Source of the DNA: Campylorhamphus procurvoides
Taxonomy: Eukaryota; Chordata; Aves; Passeriformes; Dendrocolaptidae
DNA: 64,000 nt
Assembly (NCBI GenBank): GCA_013396655.1
Contig: WBMV01007711.1
Location: 96,362-160,361, forward strand
Direction: 5' to 3'
Positions 52,490 through 64,000 of the stretch are shown in pieces; within the stretch, counting starts at the first letter, position 1, and each line of letters starts with the position of its first letter. The notes below the pieces were generated by a model. The model worked only from the letters and a program-made list of their open reading frames with translations. It had not been told where the DNA came from and searched no databases. Both the position numbers and the translations under genes were made by a program.

Positions 52490-53200
52490 ATAACCTTAAT
52501 ATAATATTAATTTTAATTATTACTATTATCGCATGTAATATAGTTATTATAGCAATACAATTATTTAATTATATAATTATTTCATCATAATTTTATTGAC
52601 ATTTAATAGAATATCGACTATATGATAGAATTATTAATATGTTATGTAACATTAATGTTATACAGTATATGATATAAAATAATAATACTATGATATACAA
52701 TAATATGTATATAACAATATTATATAACAAGCATACAATATATTAATACAATATATCCTATATAATATATAATTACTTGATATAATATATCACATGTAAT
52801 ATAGTTATTATAGCAATACAATTATTTAATGTTATAATTAGTATTTAATCATACTTTTATTGACATTTAATTTAATATCTACTATATTATAGAATTATTA
52901 ATGTCATGTAACATTAATGTTATGCAGTATATGATATAAAATAATACTATGATATACAATAATATGTATATAACAATATTATATAACAANNNNNNNNNNN
53001 NNNNNNNNNNNNNACAATATATTAATACAATGTATCATATATAATATATAATTACTTGATATAATTGATGTTATATGTTATTAATATATATTATCACCAT
53101 ATAACTAACACTAATAATATTTAGATATTAATTTATAAATTTTTTATATAATTTGATATTTTTATTTTTATATAATTATTAATGCAATGTTTACTTATCG
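52490..53200. repeat. AT-rich tract with 261-bp tandem duplication
   Basis: Nearly all A/T. The block starting catgtaatatagttattata at 52532 recurs at 52793 and runs on in parallel (agaattattaat, ttatgcagtatatgatataa). The second copy contains the N run. Confidence 0.9.
52990..53013. other. Assembly gap, 24 N
   Basis: Lies between ataacaa and acaatatattaataca. In the first copy of the duplication these two are separated by only four bases (gcat). Confidence 0.98.
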
Positions 53201-53209
53201 CATAATAAA

Positions 53210-54880
53210 TTGCACACAATGCTGCTGTTACATGTAGAGGTGCTAGGAATGTTGGATAATCCACGCAATTCCCAGCACGAAGGTTGTCAGATCCTTCCAC
53301 TTTTCCTACAGATCATTCCAGCTCATTTCCATGGACACAGCAAGGTCTGTGGTTGTACCAACCTTACCACAAACCTTCAGCAGCATTTCTACTTGGAGTG
53401 CAGGAAAAACTGGCACGATTCAATAATTCATATCCTCATAAAACTGGCCTAAATGGGGAAAGGGAGAGTTAAACCCAAAGTGGTCCCCAGGGCAGCAATT
53501 CCTCGCTCGTGCTGGCGGCGTTACCTCTCACACAGGATTCTGCCAGTTTGCTTTAGTAGTTATCCATAAAAGCCTTGTGAGCCCGTTCCACTGGTGATGC
53601 ATTATTTATATGTGACATCTCCTTATCTGGAGGCATTGGCTCCCTTTTCTGGTCCATTTGGGGTGTGTGGGGTTTCTGTCCCTCCTTGGGTTACCCAGAG
53701 ACACACAGGACAGGACAGAAACCCTCCAGCCCCATGGCCAGGACACTTCCAGAGCCCACAGGGTCAGCAGAAGGATGGTAAGAAGGATGCAGGGACATCC
53801 TTGGAAGGATGTGAGACTCCTCTCCCCACACTAACTCCAGGCAGGCTGCAGCAGTGGATCCTCACAAAGATGCTTTAGGACAAGGAAAAGGAAATACTCC
53901 AATGTCAATAGCAAGACTTGTTGTTGTTTCCAACCAGACACAAAGCAATCCTTCATTTTTAGTAGGTACTTTTTAAAGTGGGAACAAACTGGGCCCCAAG
54001 GTTGGGGTGACTCCCCCAGACAAGTGGTCAGGCTGGAGGTAAAGTGTTTCCAGAGCCAAATTCCTCCTTTGCCCATCCCTCAAACCCAGGCTGGGAAGAT
54101 GCCCCATCTCAGCATCACTTGGGGCACTCACACTTGCCTAAAAATCCTGCTGTGCTCACAGTTTTCCTGGCCAAACCCATCTTTTCCTAAGGACAAGGAC
54201 ACCCTGCCCTCTCCACCTGAGCCACAGAATCATCTTTGAATGGTTTGGGTTGGAAGATTCCCCACGTGTTGTGAACCCATTCCTGAGCCTCTGGAATCAG
54301 CCAAACCAGGCTGAACAGGGGGAATTTCATCTCTCCTGCCTCTTGCCCTGACAGGGATCACATCCTGAGTGTCAGCCTGAGATATCCCAGTGATGCCAGT
54401 TACAGTCCCTTCTGCAGCCTCACACCAAATCCAAGCTCTTGCCTTCCTTTGCAGGCACTGACACACAATTTGTCCTCTCAAATGTTGCTGGAGGTCTGTT
54501 CCCACCCTTCCTTCTCCTCCTCCTCCTCCTCCGGCTCTCCACCATCCACCTCATTACACAGGCACTCAGAGCTGAGTTTCCACCCCAAAAACCAAACCCA
54601 AAAGATTTTATGCCTTTCCCTTTGCCCACCCCCATTTAATGTTGGTAATAAATGCTGGGGTTAGAGTAGTGAGGGATATTCCCCCTCTCCTGGGATTTTC
54701 CTCATGGGAAAATGAAACATTTTGCAATACAGGCACCTTTTTGGGCTCTGTCCTGGTTCAGGTACCCCCACACCAGATGCCACCAGGCCAGGAGCAGGTC
54801 CCCAGTGTTGCAGCCAGGCTGTGGGTTTGCTCTGCCCGTGGAGAGGAGATGAGGAAGAGGAAAACCACGTTTTGCCTCCT
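53210..54880. other. Intergenic, no gene seen
   Basis: No exon recognised. A CR1 3'-terminus scrap (cacagaatcatctttgaatg, gtttgggttggaaga) is at 54225-54260, minus orientation. Confidence 0.45.
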
Positions 54881-55280
54881 CTGAATCTCGCTGATTAGCG
54901 TTCCAAATCTAATGAAGCTGGAAGGAGGATCTGCTCTTGTTTTAATGGATCATGATGCCGAGGTGGCTGGACTCTGCATGTGGAAATGGAGGGCTGTGCT
55001 AATGTGACAAGAATTAATGAAACATAACCAGACTTTCATATAATTAAAACCAGTAATTGCTGGAAAGATGGCTCATGCAAAGCGATGGGCTGGGGGTGGG
55101 CAGGCCTGATTAAAACTGGTGACTGGCTACAAATGATTAGATTAAAATCAATTAACTGTAGAATTGCTGTCTGGCATATGGAAGGATAATTCAGTTACGT
55201 AACTGACAGCAGGATTTGCACTTTGCAAATGTTGTTTCAGTGCATCAGACCAAGCTTAGGCAAACTGGTTATTTAACAGG
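54880..55280. promoter_or_regulatory. Candidate conserved noncoding element with D-box palindrome
   Basis: AT-richer, non-repetitive stretch dense in TAAT/ATTA cores (taatgaag, gaattaatgaaa, aatcaattaact). It holds a perfect 16-bp palindrome at 55191-55206 that contains GTTACGTAAC, the consensus of PAR-bZIP factors and NFIL3. The function is inferred from motifs only. Confidence 0.35.
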
Positions 55281-55889
55281 ACACACTTGTGAATTCTGAT
55301 TTTGAGGGTGGGATTGGGTAACACCATGCAAGGAAGAACCCTCAGCCCAGCAAGAAACAGTGAGAAAGCCCAGAGATGGCTGTGAACCCCCACGATGCCC
55401 TGGTTATGTGTAAACAGGAGCTCTTTTCATTACACTTTGAAAGACTGGCTGGATTAAGGAAGCATTAGTGGAATTCAACGCTCTGTGTGCTCCCTCCTCC
55501 CGGGAGCCTGCTGCTGGTGCTGCCCATTAGTGCTAATGCAAGTGCATTAGCTCCTTGAAAGGACTCCTGTGCTACAGCATCCCTGATGACTTCATTTCTT
55601 CTCCCTTCCTTAAAACCTGGGAAAAGTAGGGGGATAAATCTGAGAGAAAATTAGGGGGATAAAACCCCTGCAGAGCTTGGCCACCAGTGCTGATCCCCTG
55701 CCAGGTGATGCTGGAACATCCTCCTGCTTTGGGGTTTGGGGATGGAGGGGTCAAATAAACCCCAACATCCTCTGTGCCTGAGGAAGGCAAATCCTGTCCC
55801 ACTTCTGAGGCTCCTCATGGCACTGTGGATGAGCAACCATCTCTGGAAATAAAGAGCTGAAGGTACCAGCCCAAAGGGATGAGCTCTCA

Positions 55890-55972
55890 GCTGTCCCTGC
55901 CCATGGCAGAGGGTTGGAACTGGATGATCTTCAAGGTCCCTTCCAATCTAAACCCTTCTATGATCCTGTTTC
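55890..55972 (+). mobile_element. CR1 3'-terminus fragment
   Basis: Plus orientation: ctgtccctgcccatggcaga, ggatgatcttcaaggtccct, tctaaacccttctatgatcc. Confidence 0.88.
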
Positions 55973-55979
55973 TGGTGAG

Positions 55980-57680
55980 CCAGACTCCAAGCTCCTTTTG
56001 TTCCCACACCCTAAAAACGCCTCCCAAGACTTCAGAGTGGTGCAGGAAGAGGTTCAAGTGGTGCAGTGGATTTGGCCCAGCTGCACTTCTGTCCTCAGGA
56101 GGGGAAAGCTGCTGGTTCTACTGCAGAGAGCCTGGCATGGTCCATGGGGTGGCTCGTGGGCTTTCCCCCCTCCTTTCCCAGAAAACCTGTCCTGGAATCG
56201 CTCTGGAAATCTCCCACACCAGCAAAACGACGTGTGTTTTCTGTAGAAGAGGCAGAAGTAGATTTAGGTCAAAAATTACTATGTATAGAGCAGAGAAGCA
56301 TCTCCTGAGCCATCTGCCATGCACCAAAGCCAAACTCTGCTTAGAGCCTGATGAGGCTTTAAAAAAAAATATAAAAACTGACTGGCTTTCAGTCAGGGCT
56401 TTCAAACCACCTCCCTTGATAGGGCTGTTCAAACATGGCTCCACTAAGCTGCTGTCCATCACAAATAAGCTCTTGGTTCTTGCTGTCAAGGAGAAAATTA
56501 ACCCCACTTCTGCCTCTCCACTCCAAGAAGGCTGTCCAGAGGGGGAAGAGCTCCTTGGAAGAGTCCTCATGTCCAACCTCAGCTTTGCCAGGCTGAGGAA
56601 GCACATCTTCCATTTCCTGCTGCTTCCCAAAGGTCCTGGGAGGGACCTTTGCAAAAGGTGCGAAATTATTTTACTCACAGTGGTGATTTCCACAGAGATC
56701 TTGCTTCTCTTCCCTTCATCTCCTGTGTTTGGTTATTGTGAACAGATGCAAAATCCCTCTTTTCCCACCTCTGGGATCAGCATCTCTCCATGCCTCATCC
56801 ACAGCCCATCTATGACTTCTAGATCTTATCCAGGATCTTTTTTTCCTGCTTCTTTTCCTCCCTCCAGTGGCCAGCCATAAAGCACAAACATCTGGATGCC
56901 TTTTTCAAGGCATGGAAGTTCCACACATCCCAGTGCATGGCCATATTATCCCATATAAATCCCTTCCCGTTGCATGGAAGGTCTGCCAATCACCAGGTTT
57001 CAGGATAAAACCCCTTTCATCGTGGAGAGATTAATAATCATTTCCCTTCCTGAATGAGATGGAGCAGATTTATTGTCCTGACTCAGCCTGCAAGTTTATG
57101 TGAAGGAGTAAGGTCGGGACAGAGTTTATAAACTTTGCCCATATTCCTGTTCTAGGAGGTTTTCTTCTCCCTGACAAATGCTGGTTCCCTGTTTGGTGTC
57201 TTTAATAGAGCCAGGACATGGATATTTCACTGATAATTCACTGATACCTCTATCCCTTGTCCCAAACCTGCAGTGAATCAAGTAGGAAATCTCTGCATGG
57301 TCTCATGGCTTATGCTGGAAAATCACTTTGTTCTCCCCAGCCCAACTCCAGATGAGGACAAACCTTCTCTGAATTTTGACATATCTGTATATCTTCCTGT
57401 TCAGAATAATCTCCAAAAATCTGCCATGAAGCCAAATGATCTTGATCCAGTTTTGATTTGAAAAGGACAAAGCTCTGGTCTGGTTTGGGACTTTTTAAAC
57501 TGTTATCACCTGCTTAAATTAAAACCCCCAAAAGAAGTTCCATAAGGGAAAAGGAGCCTGGTCCATTTCAACTTTACAAAAACACTTCGCTCTGGGGATT
57601 TCTCCGTGAGTCTTTGAAATGAAACATACCTGTGAAATGCTGCTCATTGAAGGAGCCCACAGCTCATCCTTATGTCCAAG
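55980..57680. other. Intergenic, no gene seen
   Basis: A 333-codon + frame (55879-56880) starts inside CR1 sequence and shows no domain I recognise. Otherwise nothing. Confidence 0.45.
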
Positions 57681-57684
57681 TCAT

Positions 57685-58105
57685 TCCCCCTTATCCTGTC
57701 CCTCTATCCCTTGTCCCAAGTCCCTCTCCAGCTCTCCTGGAGCCCCTTTAGGCACTGCAAGGGGCTCTCAGGTCTCTCCAGACCCTTCCCTTCTCCAGGT
57801 GACCCCCCAGCTCTCCCAGCCTGGCTCCAGAGCAGAGGGGCTCCAGCCCTGCAGCATCTCTGGGGTCTCCTCTGGACTCTCCACCAGCTCCAGGTCCTTA
57901 TGCTGTTGTTCCCAGGGCTGGAGGGGGGTCTCACCTGGGGGGCAGAGGGGCAGAATCCCCCCATCCCTGCCCTGCTGTGGGACCAGCCCAGGGCATGGAG
58001 GGTTTCAGGGCTGGGTCATGTCCAACCTCTCACCCCCCTAACACCCCCAGGTCCTTCTCAGCAGGGCTGTTCATCCCCCAGCCTGGACTGATACCAACAT
58101 TTATC
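57685..58105 (-). mobile_element. CR1 3'-region fragment
   Basis: Minus orientation: ctgtccctctatcccttgtc, tctccagctctcctggagcc, agctctcccagcctggctcc, ctccaccagctccaggtcct, then catccccc and agcctggactgata. It extends further 5' into the element than most copies. Confidence 0.92.
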
Positions 58106-58577
58106 ATCCTGTTGCCCTCAGGTCACTCTGGAGGCCACTTTTTACTTACAGAGCAGCCTGTGGAAAAACCAACACCTGATTCTTCTCAGTCTCTGCTGTT
58201 CCCTCGTGCTGGAAGGCTCAGCCCAGGAGGAGCACACCCCCCCTGCAGATGGTGAGAGCTGCTGTCAGCTCAAACAGGGGCATCAGAGCTGAAATGAAGA
58301 CACAAACTGGCATGTGGGAAGGGAGACAGCGGAATTATTCGGGATGGGTGAGCCTGTCACTACCTGTGAGCAGCAGCGAGGTGATTTCCCGTCACAAACC
58401 AGCCCCTGCTGAACCTGATGGCAAACCTGATCTCACACGTTTCACACTTGGCAGGAACAAGGGAATGAGGTTGCACAGAAGTGGCTGCAAGCTCTGTGGG
58501 ATCAGGGAACACCAGTTTTCCCAGGAGGATCCATGGAGGATGTCAGGTCCTGGGCAAACACAGGGCTCAACCAGTGC

Positions 58578-58850
58578 TGGTGACCTTGACTAGGAGCAAG
58601 AGAGCTCCTAGAAGAGGCAATGAGCAGAAACTGATGCTCAGGAAATTCCACCTGGACACGAGGAAGAACTTCTTACCTCTGTGAGCACTGGCACAGCTTG
58701 CCAGGAGAGGGTGTGGAGTCTCCCTCACTGGAGATACTCCAGAACTGTCAGGGTGCCATCCTGTGCCACGTGTTGGGGCATGACCCTGCTTGGGCACAGA
58801 GGAGCTGCTGTGGTCCCTTTCAACCTGCCCCATTCTGGGAGTATGTGGAA
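58578..58850 (+). mobile_element. CR1 3'-region fragment of another subfamily
   Basis: Plus orientation: ctcaggaaattccacctgga, cacgaggaagaacttcttac, gtgtggagtctccctcactg, gagatactccagaactgtca. The terminal sequence is decayed. Confidence 0.82.
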
Positions 58851-58859
58851 AATAAAAAA

Positions 58860-61015
58860 AAATCCCTCACTCCAGCTGCCTGCAGAGCTTGCAGGGGCAG
58901 GCAGTGGTACAAGAGTGGTCACAGCTAAGGGTCATCCAACTCTCCTCTCCAAAGAGGGGACAGGTCCCTTACTGGATGGAGAGCGAGTAAGGGACCTATG
59001 CTATGGTGACTCACAGACCCTCATGTTATACTTCTTATTTACACTCCCCAGTGGTGATATGATTCTTAATGGCCCACAGGGCACTATTTCATCTTCTAAA
59101 TATCCATCCCCATTGTACTGGCTGAGCTGCCTTCACTCTGCCATGAGCTGACTGCAGGCATCGGTCATGGCTGTGATAAACACAAACTGCCCTCAGATCA
59201 TTTCACAGGCTGGGAAGAGCCTGAGCTCAGCTGTGCAGGAGCCAGATGGGAGAGGGAGTGTGGAAGAGAGAGACTTACACTCTGTCAAATGTATGTGACA
59301 TTTAATTATGATTGCAATAGCTTCTCTCTCATCCGGGGGTAACATGAGGCTGAATTCTGCAAACAAGAGGAAAAACCCAGGTAATTCGAGCCCTGCTGCT
59401 TCCAGACCCAGCCTGGGCATCCTTTCACTGGTGCATTCTGCAGCACAGCCCTGCTCCTGGAGGATTTATTATCTCAAATGCTGCATCACACAAACACGAG
59501 GAGCTGCTCAGGTTCAGAAATAACCCACCTGAATCTCTGGTGAGTTTTGTTGCCCTGCCAGGAGCTGGTGCACAGATCTCCAGCTGGTTTGGCTCTGGAG
59601 GCATCTGGAGCCCTGTGGGACCCCTGGGAATCTCTGCATCCCCTCTCCAGGCTGGAGCTGAGCTGCCCACAGAGGGTTAGTTATTCTTCCAGTTATTTCT
59701 GCTGTTGCAGAGCTGAGGAGCTGCCCTGAGGACTTAATCCCATCTCCAGGTGCTGTGCAAAAGCTGGGTGGGAAATCAGTGAAGTTTCAATGGGCAGGTA
59801 CTGCCCCAGGTGGATGGAGACAGCAGCTTCAGCCAGGTGGAGCTACAAGGAGGCAGTTTGGTGATAGATTCCCATGAATCCCACTGCTATAAGGACTTCA
59901 GGATGCATCACAGCTCAGGACTCATCCAAGGAGGGATTTAGGAAAGAGCAAGGATGTGGCTACACTGAAGTTTATGAAGTGAGGAAAAAAATGGAAGAAA
60001 ACCCCAAGTGTATTCTCCAGAAATTCATCAATACCTGTCACTTTCCAGGCCAGGCTGAGCCTGGTTTTCCATGCTTGTTTTTTAAGCCCCAACAAAGGGG
60101 CTTAAACCAAGGAGGAGCAGCTCATGGTTCTTTGGAGAGGCAGAACAGTTAAATCAGAACTTTGGGCAATGAGAGAAAAGTGTTCTGGTTGGCCCAGGCA
60201 TGACACATGGGAATTGCTGCCGTGGAGCAGGGAACAAGGATTAGACCTGGACACATCTCCAAATGGTGGGAAAAGATGCTGCAGGGAAGGAAGGTGTGAA
60301 AGCAAAGCCCTCCTGGAGGAGAGGACTCGGCTTTGGTGTGGGCTGGGCCAGGAACCACAGAGCAAGGGGTGACACTTTCTGTGACAAATACCTTCAGTCA
60401 TCAATATACCCCTTGATTTCTTTGTTTTAGGGCCAAGGCAGAAGTGGTGACCTCTGGTCCCCCAGTTTCTCCCAGCCTGTCACCTGCTTGTGTTCAGGGA
60501 AAGGCTGGGTAATTAAAAGGGACACACAGCTAAAAATCTTATTGATGAGTTCCTGTTTTGCCCTGATATCCTTTGTAAAACTGAGGCCTTTTCTTCTTTC
60601 TTTTGGCAAGTGGAAAACAAAAATATCAGCAAACAGAAGCCCATTTAATACCAGACTTTCAGCAATGGGGAAGTCTCTGTCCAGCTCTCCAAATCTGATA
60701 ATATCTCCTCCCCAAAGCCCAGCTTTCCAAAATAATTAAGCCCTTTTCTCTCACAGCACGAGCTTTGAGGCAGCTTTATGAGTGGTGGGTACATAAATAG
60801 GACCAATTTGTTTCATGCCTGGAGGAATATTTCTCTTCTGTCAAGTGAATGTCAGGAAGGCAGGGTGTGAAAATACAGTTTTGTGGGCTGTTTTCCCTTT
60901 CTTCCCCATATTCCTCCAGCCCAGTCCTTGGATGACAGTCTGGAGCACTTTTGGAGCAGGTACAACATCAGGTTTCTGTGGAACTGGGGACAGAATGGGT
61001 TTCTCCATAGCACAA
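58860..61015. other. Intergenic, no gene seen
   Basis: No exon or repeat family recognised. Confidence 0.45.
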
Positions 61016-61021
61016 GGCAGA

Positions 61022-61485
61022 GATCGTGGAATCCCACAAGGGTTTGGAAAGGACCTTAAAGATCACCCAGTTCCATCCCCTTTGCCATGGGCAGGAACAT
61101 CTTCCACTAGACCAAGACCCATCCAGCCTGGCCTTGGACACTCCCAGGGATCCAGGGGCAGTCACAGCTTCTCTGCCCAACCTGTGCCAGGGCCTGCCCA
61201 CCCTCCCAGCCAGGAATTCCTTCCCCATATCCCATATGGCATTCCTCCTTGTCCTGTCCCTCCATCCCTTGTCCCAAGTCCATCTCCAGCCCTCCTGGAG
61301 CCCCTTCAGGCACTGGAAGGGGCTCTCAGGTCTCCCTGGATCCCTTCCTTTCCTAGGTGAACCCCCCCAGCATTCCCAGCCTGGCTCCAGCCCTTGGAGC
61401 ATCTCTGTGACCTCCTCTGAACTCGCTCCAGCAGCTCCAAGTCCTTGTGCTGTTGGGGTCAGGGAGCTGGAGGAGATGTCCTAGA
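61022..61485 (-). mobile_element. CR1 3'-region fragment, longest copy
   Basis: Minus orientation from the terminus-proximal ttggaaaggaccttaaagat through gccatgggcaggaacatctt, acagcttctctgcccaacct, ctccagccctcctggagccc and cattcccagcctggctccag to gctccaagtccttgtgctgt. About 460 bp. Confidence 0.93.
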
Positions 61486-61489
61486 GGGG

Positions 61490-62930
61490 CTTTTTTCCCA
61501 GACAGAAACCATTAAAAACAGCCTGTTCCCACAAGCATCCAAATAGAGGATCAGCTTCCTCTGACTTTGGGGTTGTGGGATCACAGGGAATGAGGAGCCA
61601 GGATCACTGCCCACCACCCAAGGGCACAGAATCCTGCATGGGAGGGACTTCTGCAGTGCTAAAAATCAGTGTATTGGGGAGAAATGGCCCTGTGCACTCC
61701 AACCAGGGGCTGCCTGTGCTGATTCCCCCCTGGAGGAAGGAAACATTCCCATTCCCATCTCACTGCCACAGGCTGGTAGATCAGAACAATACCCCAAGTC
61801 AGAAATAAATGGGTTGAATAATTTAGAGGGCTCTGGAAGATGGGAATGGCAGAGCACGTCGCCAGGAATAGGAAAGCAGGGCTAATAAAAGCAAGAGACA
61901 GGGGGAAATTCATTAAACATCTTTCAGACAAGAACATTTTGCCACTGGCAGAAAAAAAAATAAATATTAAACTGGAAATGAAGGAAACTTGTTCTACAGA
62001 TGGGTTTTTTGATAGGAACTACATAAAAAGCTGAAGAAACATTTGATGACAGATTGGGAGAGAAAAGCTTTAAAAAAAAGTCTCCTACCTTAATTTCAAT
62101 TTTCTGAGGCCCAGACCCACTCCTTTGGGTCCTGTCTGTGGAAAGAGCCTGCCAGGGCTGTGCATCCCCTTTTTCTTGCCCTCTTCTCACCCACAACCCT
62201 TTCTCTGAACCTGCAAGTCTCTAAATTTACCTCCAGTTCTTGGCTTTGACATCAGGATGGGCCATTTGTGTCACCCTTTCCCTCCCTGTCTTTGCAAACT
62301 CCGATGCTTCTGACATTTAAAGACCAAACAAACCAGGCTAAAAGCCTCTGCTCTTTGCAAGGATAATGATTAAAAGGGGACAAAATAATCAATGCTCGCA
62401 AGGCAAATATGTGTGAATAATCCAGAGTGTTTGCAAAGCCAAACCAGGGCAGTCACTGGCTGGAAATGAGAGGTGGGACAATTAGAACAGGTAAAAGCCT
62501 GGAATAAAATCACAAAAAATAATCCTAACTTTGTAGGGAGAGGAATGGAGGAGCTTCAGCTCAGCTGGAGCCATGAGCTGTCCTATGGTTTGTGGAATAG
62601 GGATGAGTAGGAGGTTGAATTGGTTGTGGATTTATTATTTGGGATGGCCTGAAGGAAAACAAGAATTTGTGTCCAAGCAGCCTCTTTTCATGATTCTTGG
62701 TTGCCACCCACAACACATTGAGGTCAGGCTGCAGCACACGGAGCCACAGGCAAAGCCTGGTCAGACAAATGGACAAAGCCCAACTTTTCCACCACACAGG
62801 TGAGAAAAGGCCACCAGCACCAAGATGTCCCTGGCCCATGTGGATCCTCAGGGATCAGACCCCAAAGACTCCAGGAGAGGTGGGGGCACCAAACACACAG
62901 GCTTTGGATCAGAGAGGAAAAGTGGTCACA
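61490..62930. other. Intergenic, no gene seen
   Basis: No exon recognised. 62350-62440 is AT-rich with gataatgattaaaag and aaataatcaatgc. Confidence 0.45.
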
Positions 62931-62934
62931 GGAC

Positions 62935-63168
62935 GCTGTGACAAATGACAGGACAAGGGGAAATGGCCTCAAGTTGCACCAGGGGAGGTTTAAGTTGGAT
63001 ATGAGGGAAAATTCCTTCCTGGAAAGGGTTGTCCAGCCCCTGGTTCAGGGATTTAACAGCCATGGAGATGTGGCACTTGGGGACACGGGTTAGTGGTGGC
63101 CTTGGCAGTGCTGGGGGAACAGCTGGACTCCATGGGCTTTTCCAACCTAATTATCCTATGATTTAAGC
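62935..63168 (+). mobile_element. CR1 3'-end fragment
   Basis: Plus orientation: gacaggacaaggggaaatgg, cctcaagttgcaccagggga, tgagggaaaattccttcctg, cttttccaacctaattatcc, tatgattt. A subfamily different from most copies in the window. Confidence 0.9.
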
Positions 63169-63169
63169 T

Positions 63170-64000
63170 CTTCTCCCATCAGCATGTGCTGCTTCCAAAA
63201 GGATCTTTGTGGAGTCACAAGGACAGCAGAGCAGAGAGTGTAGCCCCTGAGTGTCCAGATGAAATACACATTTGTCACTCTGAGTTTGCTATGAAAGGTT
63301 TTATTTCCCTGCCTCAGTGGTGGCAAAGAAGCAGGGCTCAAAAGGAAACCAAGACTTTTCCCCTGCAGGTGCATTTAAATGCAATCTTCCAGGCCATAAA
63401 TCCAGGTTTAATCCGACATGGGAGTACAACTCCCATCCCCATCAATTCGCCTCCCTTAGTTACAGGTGAACATAAAAGGCTCCCTGATTTATCCAGCCTC
63501 AAGGAGCAACTCGGTGTTTCTTTTAACAGCTGATGCTTTATCTAGCAATTCCCCACTCCCCCCTGTCCATTCCTGGGCAGCTGATTGGGATTTATGGAGA
63601 TCTGTACTCCACCTCAGAGCAGACCCACTTCCCCTTACAGTTCTAAAGCACGTGTTTTTACCGAGGGAAATGGGAATATTTATCAGCCCCTGGATACAGA
63701 GACAGCAGAAAAATAAGGAAATGCCATTTAAAGGCTTATTTCATTGCCTTTATTTTTTTTTAATGCCACTTTTCTGCTAAACCAAGACAAACAACCCTCT
63801 CACAGGACTGTGTTGCCTGTGCAAAGCAGAAGGAAGGGCTGGGTTTGGGCTCACCCAAAGCCTGATTTTAATTCCCTGGGATCCCACCTTCCTTGCTAGG
63901 CTTTGTCGACTTCAGATTAACTACAGGAGCAAAGTAGCATCAAAGTGTGTCAAGGGTTAATTGCCTTCTGAAAGGACAATGCTGTTTCTCTGCCCATGCA
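63170..64000. other. Intergenic to window end, no gene seen
   Basis: No exon or repeat recognised. ARRB1, a likely next neighbour from mammalian gene order, was not detected. Confidence 0.45.

Noticed and set aside
55879..56880. 333-codon + frame
   Set aside because: Starts in a CR1 3' terminus, has no domain I know and no signals of a gene around it.
33900..64000. Search for the expected neighbours ARRB1 and TPBGL
   Set aside because: No arrestin or leucine-rich-repeat exon recognised on either strand; small exons could still be missed by eye.

Overview
The window is vertebrate nuclear DNA, almost certainly from a bird and probably a songbird. It holds one intron-rich gene with consensus GT-AG junctions, set in sequence littered with truncated CR1 (chicken repeat 1) LINE 3' ends. 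No other interspersed repeat class stands out. It is not prokaryotic, so operons, ribosome binding sites and CRISPR arrays do not apply.

The gene is SLCO2B1 (organic anion transporting polypeptide 2B1, OATP2B1) on the + strand. I could chain 14 coding exons from 3329 to 33517. All 13 introns are GT-AG, and codon phase is kept at every junction. The spliced frame is 2013 nt (670 codons plus stop). It has the OATP layout: twelve membrane segments, a glycosylated second extracellular loop, the family signature before TM6, an 11-cysteine Kazal-like loop between TM9 and TM10, and a C-terminal PDZ-type motif. A poly(A) signal lies at 33872-33877. The 27-residue N-terminus matches in length the short human isoform as I remember it. 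5' untranslated exons and the promoter were not found.

Layout: 1-3318 is upstream sequence (AT-rich simple repeat, a CR1-derived minisatellite). 3319-33900 is SLCO2B1, with CR1 fragments in most of the longer introns. 33900-64000 is downstream intergenic DNA in which I recognise no coding exon. It holds more CR1 pieces, an older LINE remnant, three tandem arrays, a CpG-rich patch (50039-50412), a long polypyrimidine tract, an AT-rich duplicated tract with an assembly gap, and a few palindromic motifs that could be regulatory.

The observations most worth a second look are: an 84-nt intron that is a multiple of three and stop-free in frame, so its retention would be translatable; three tandem arrays that appear to have grown out of CR1 sequence; an Asn in place of the usual Asp in the OATP signature; a CpG-rich intergenic patch; a perfect 16-bp D-box palindrome; and short segments beside Ns that look like assembly duplications. 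I did not find an undescribed multigene system. Homology statements rest on remembered families and none was checked by a search.
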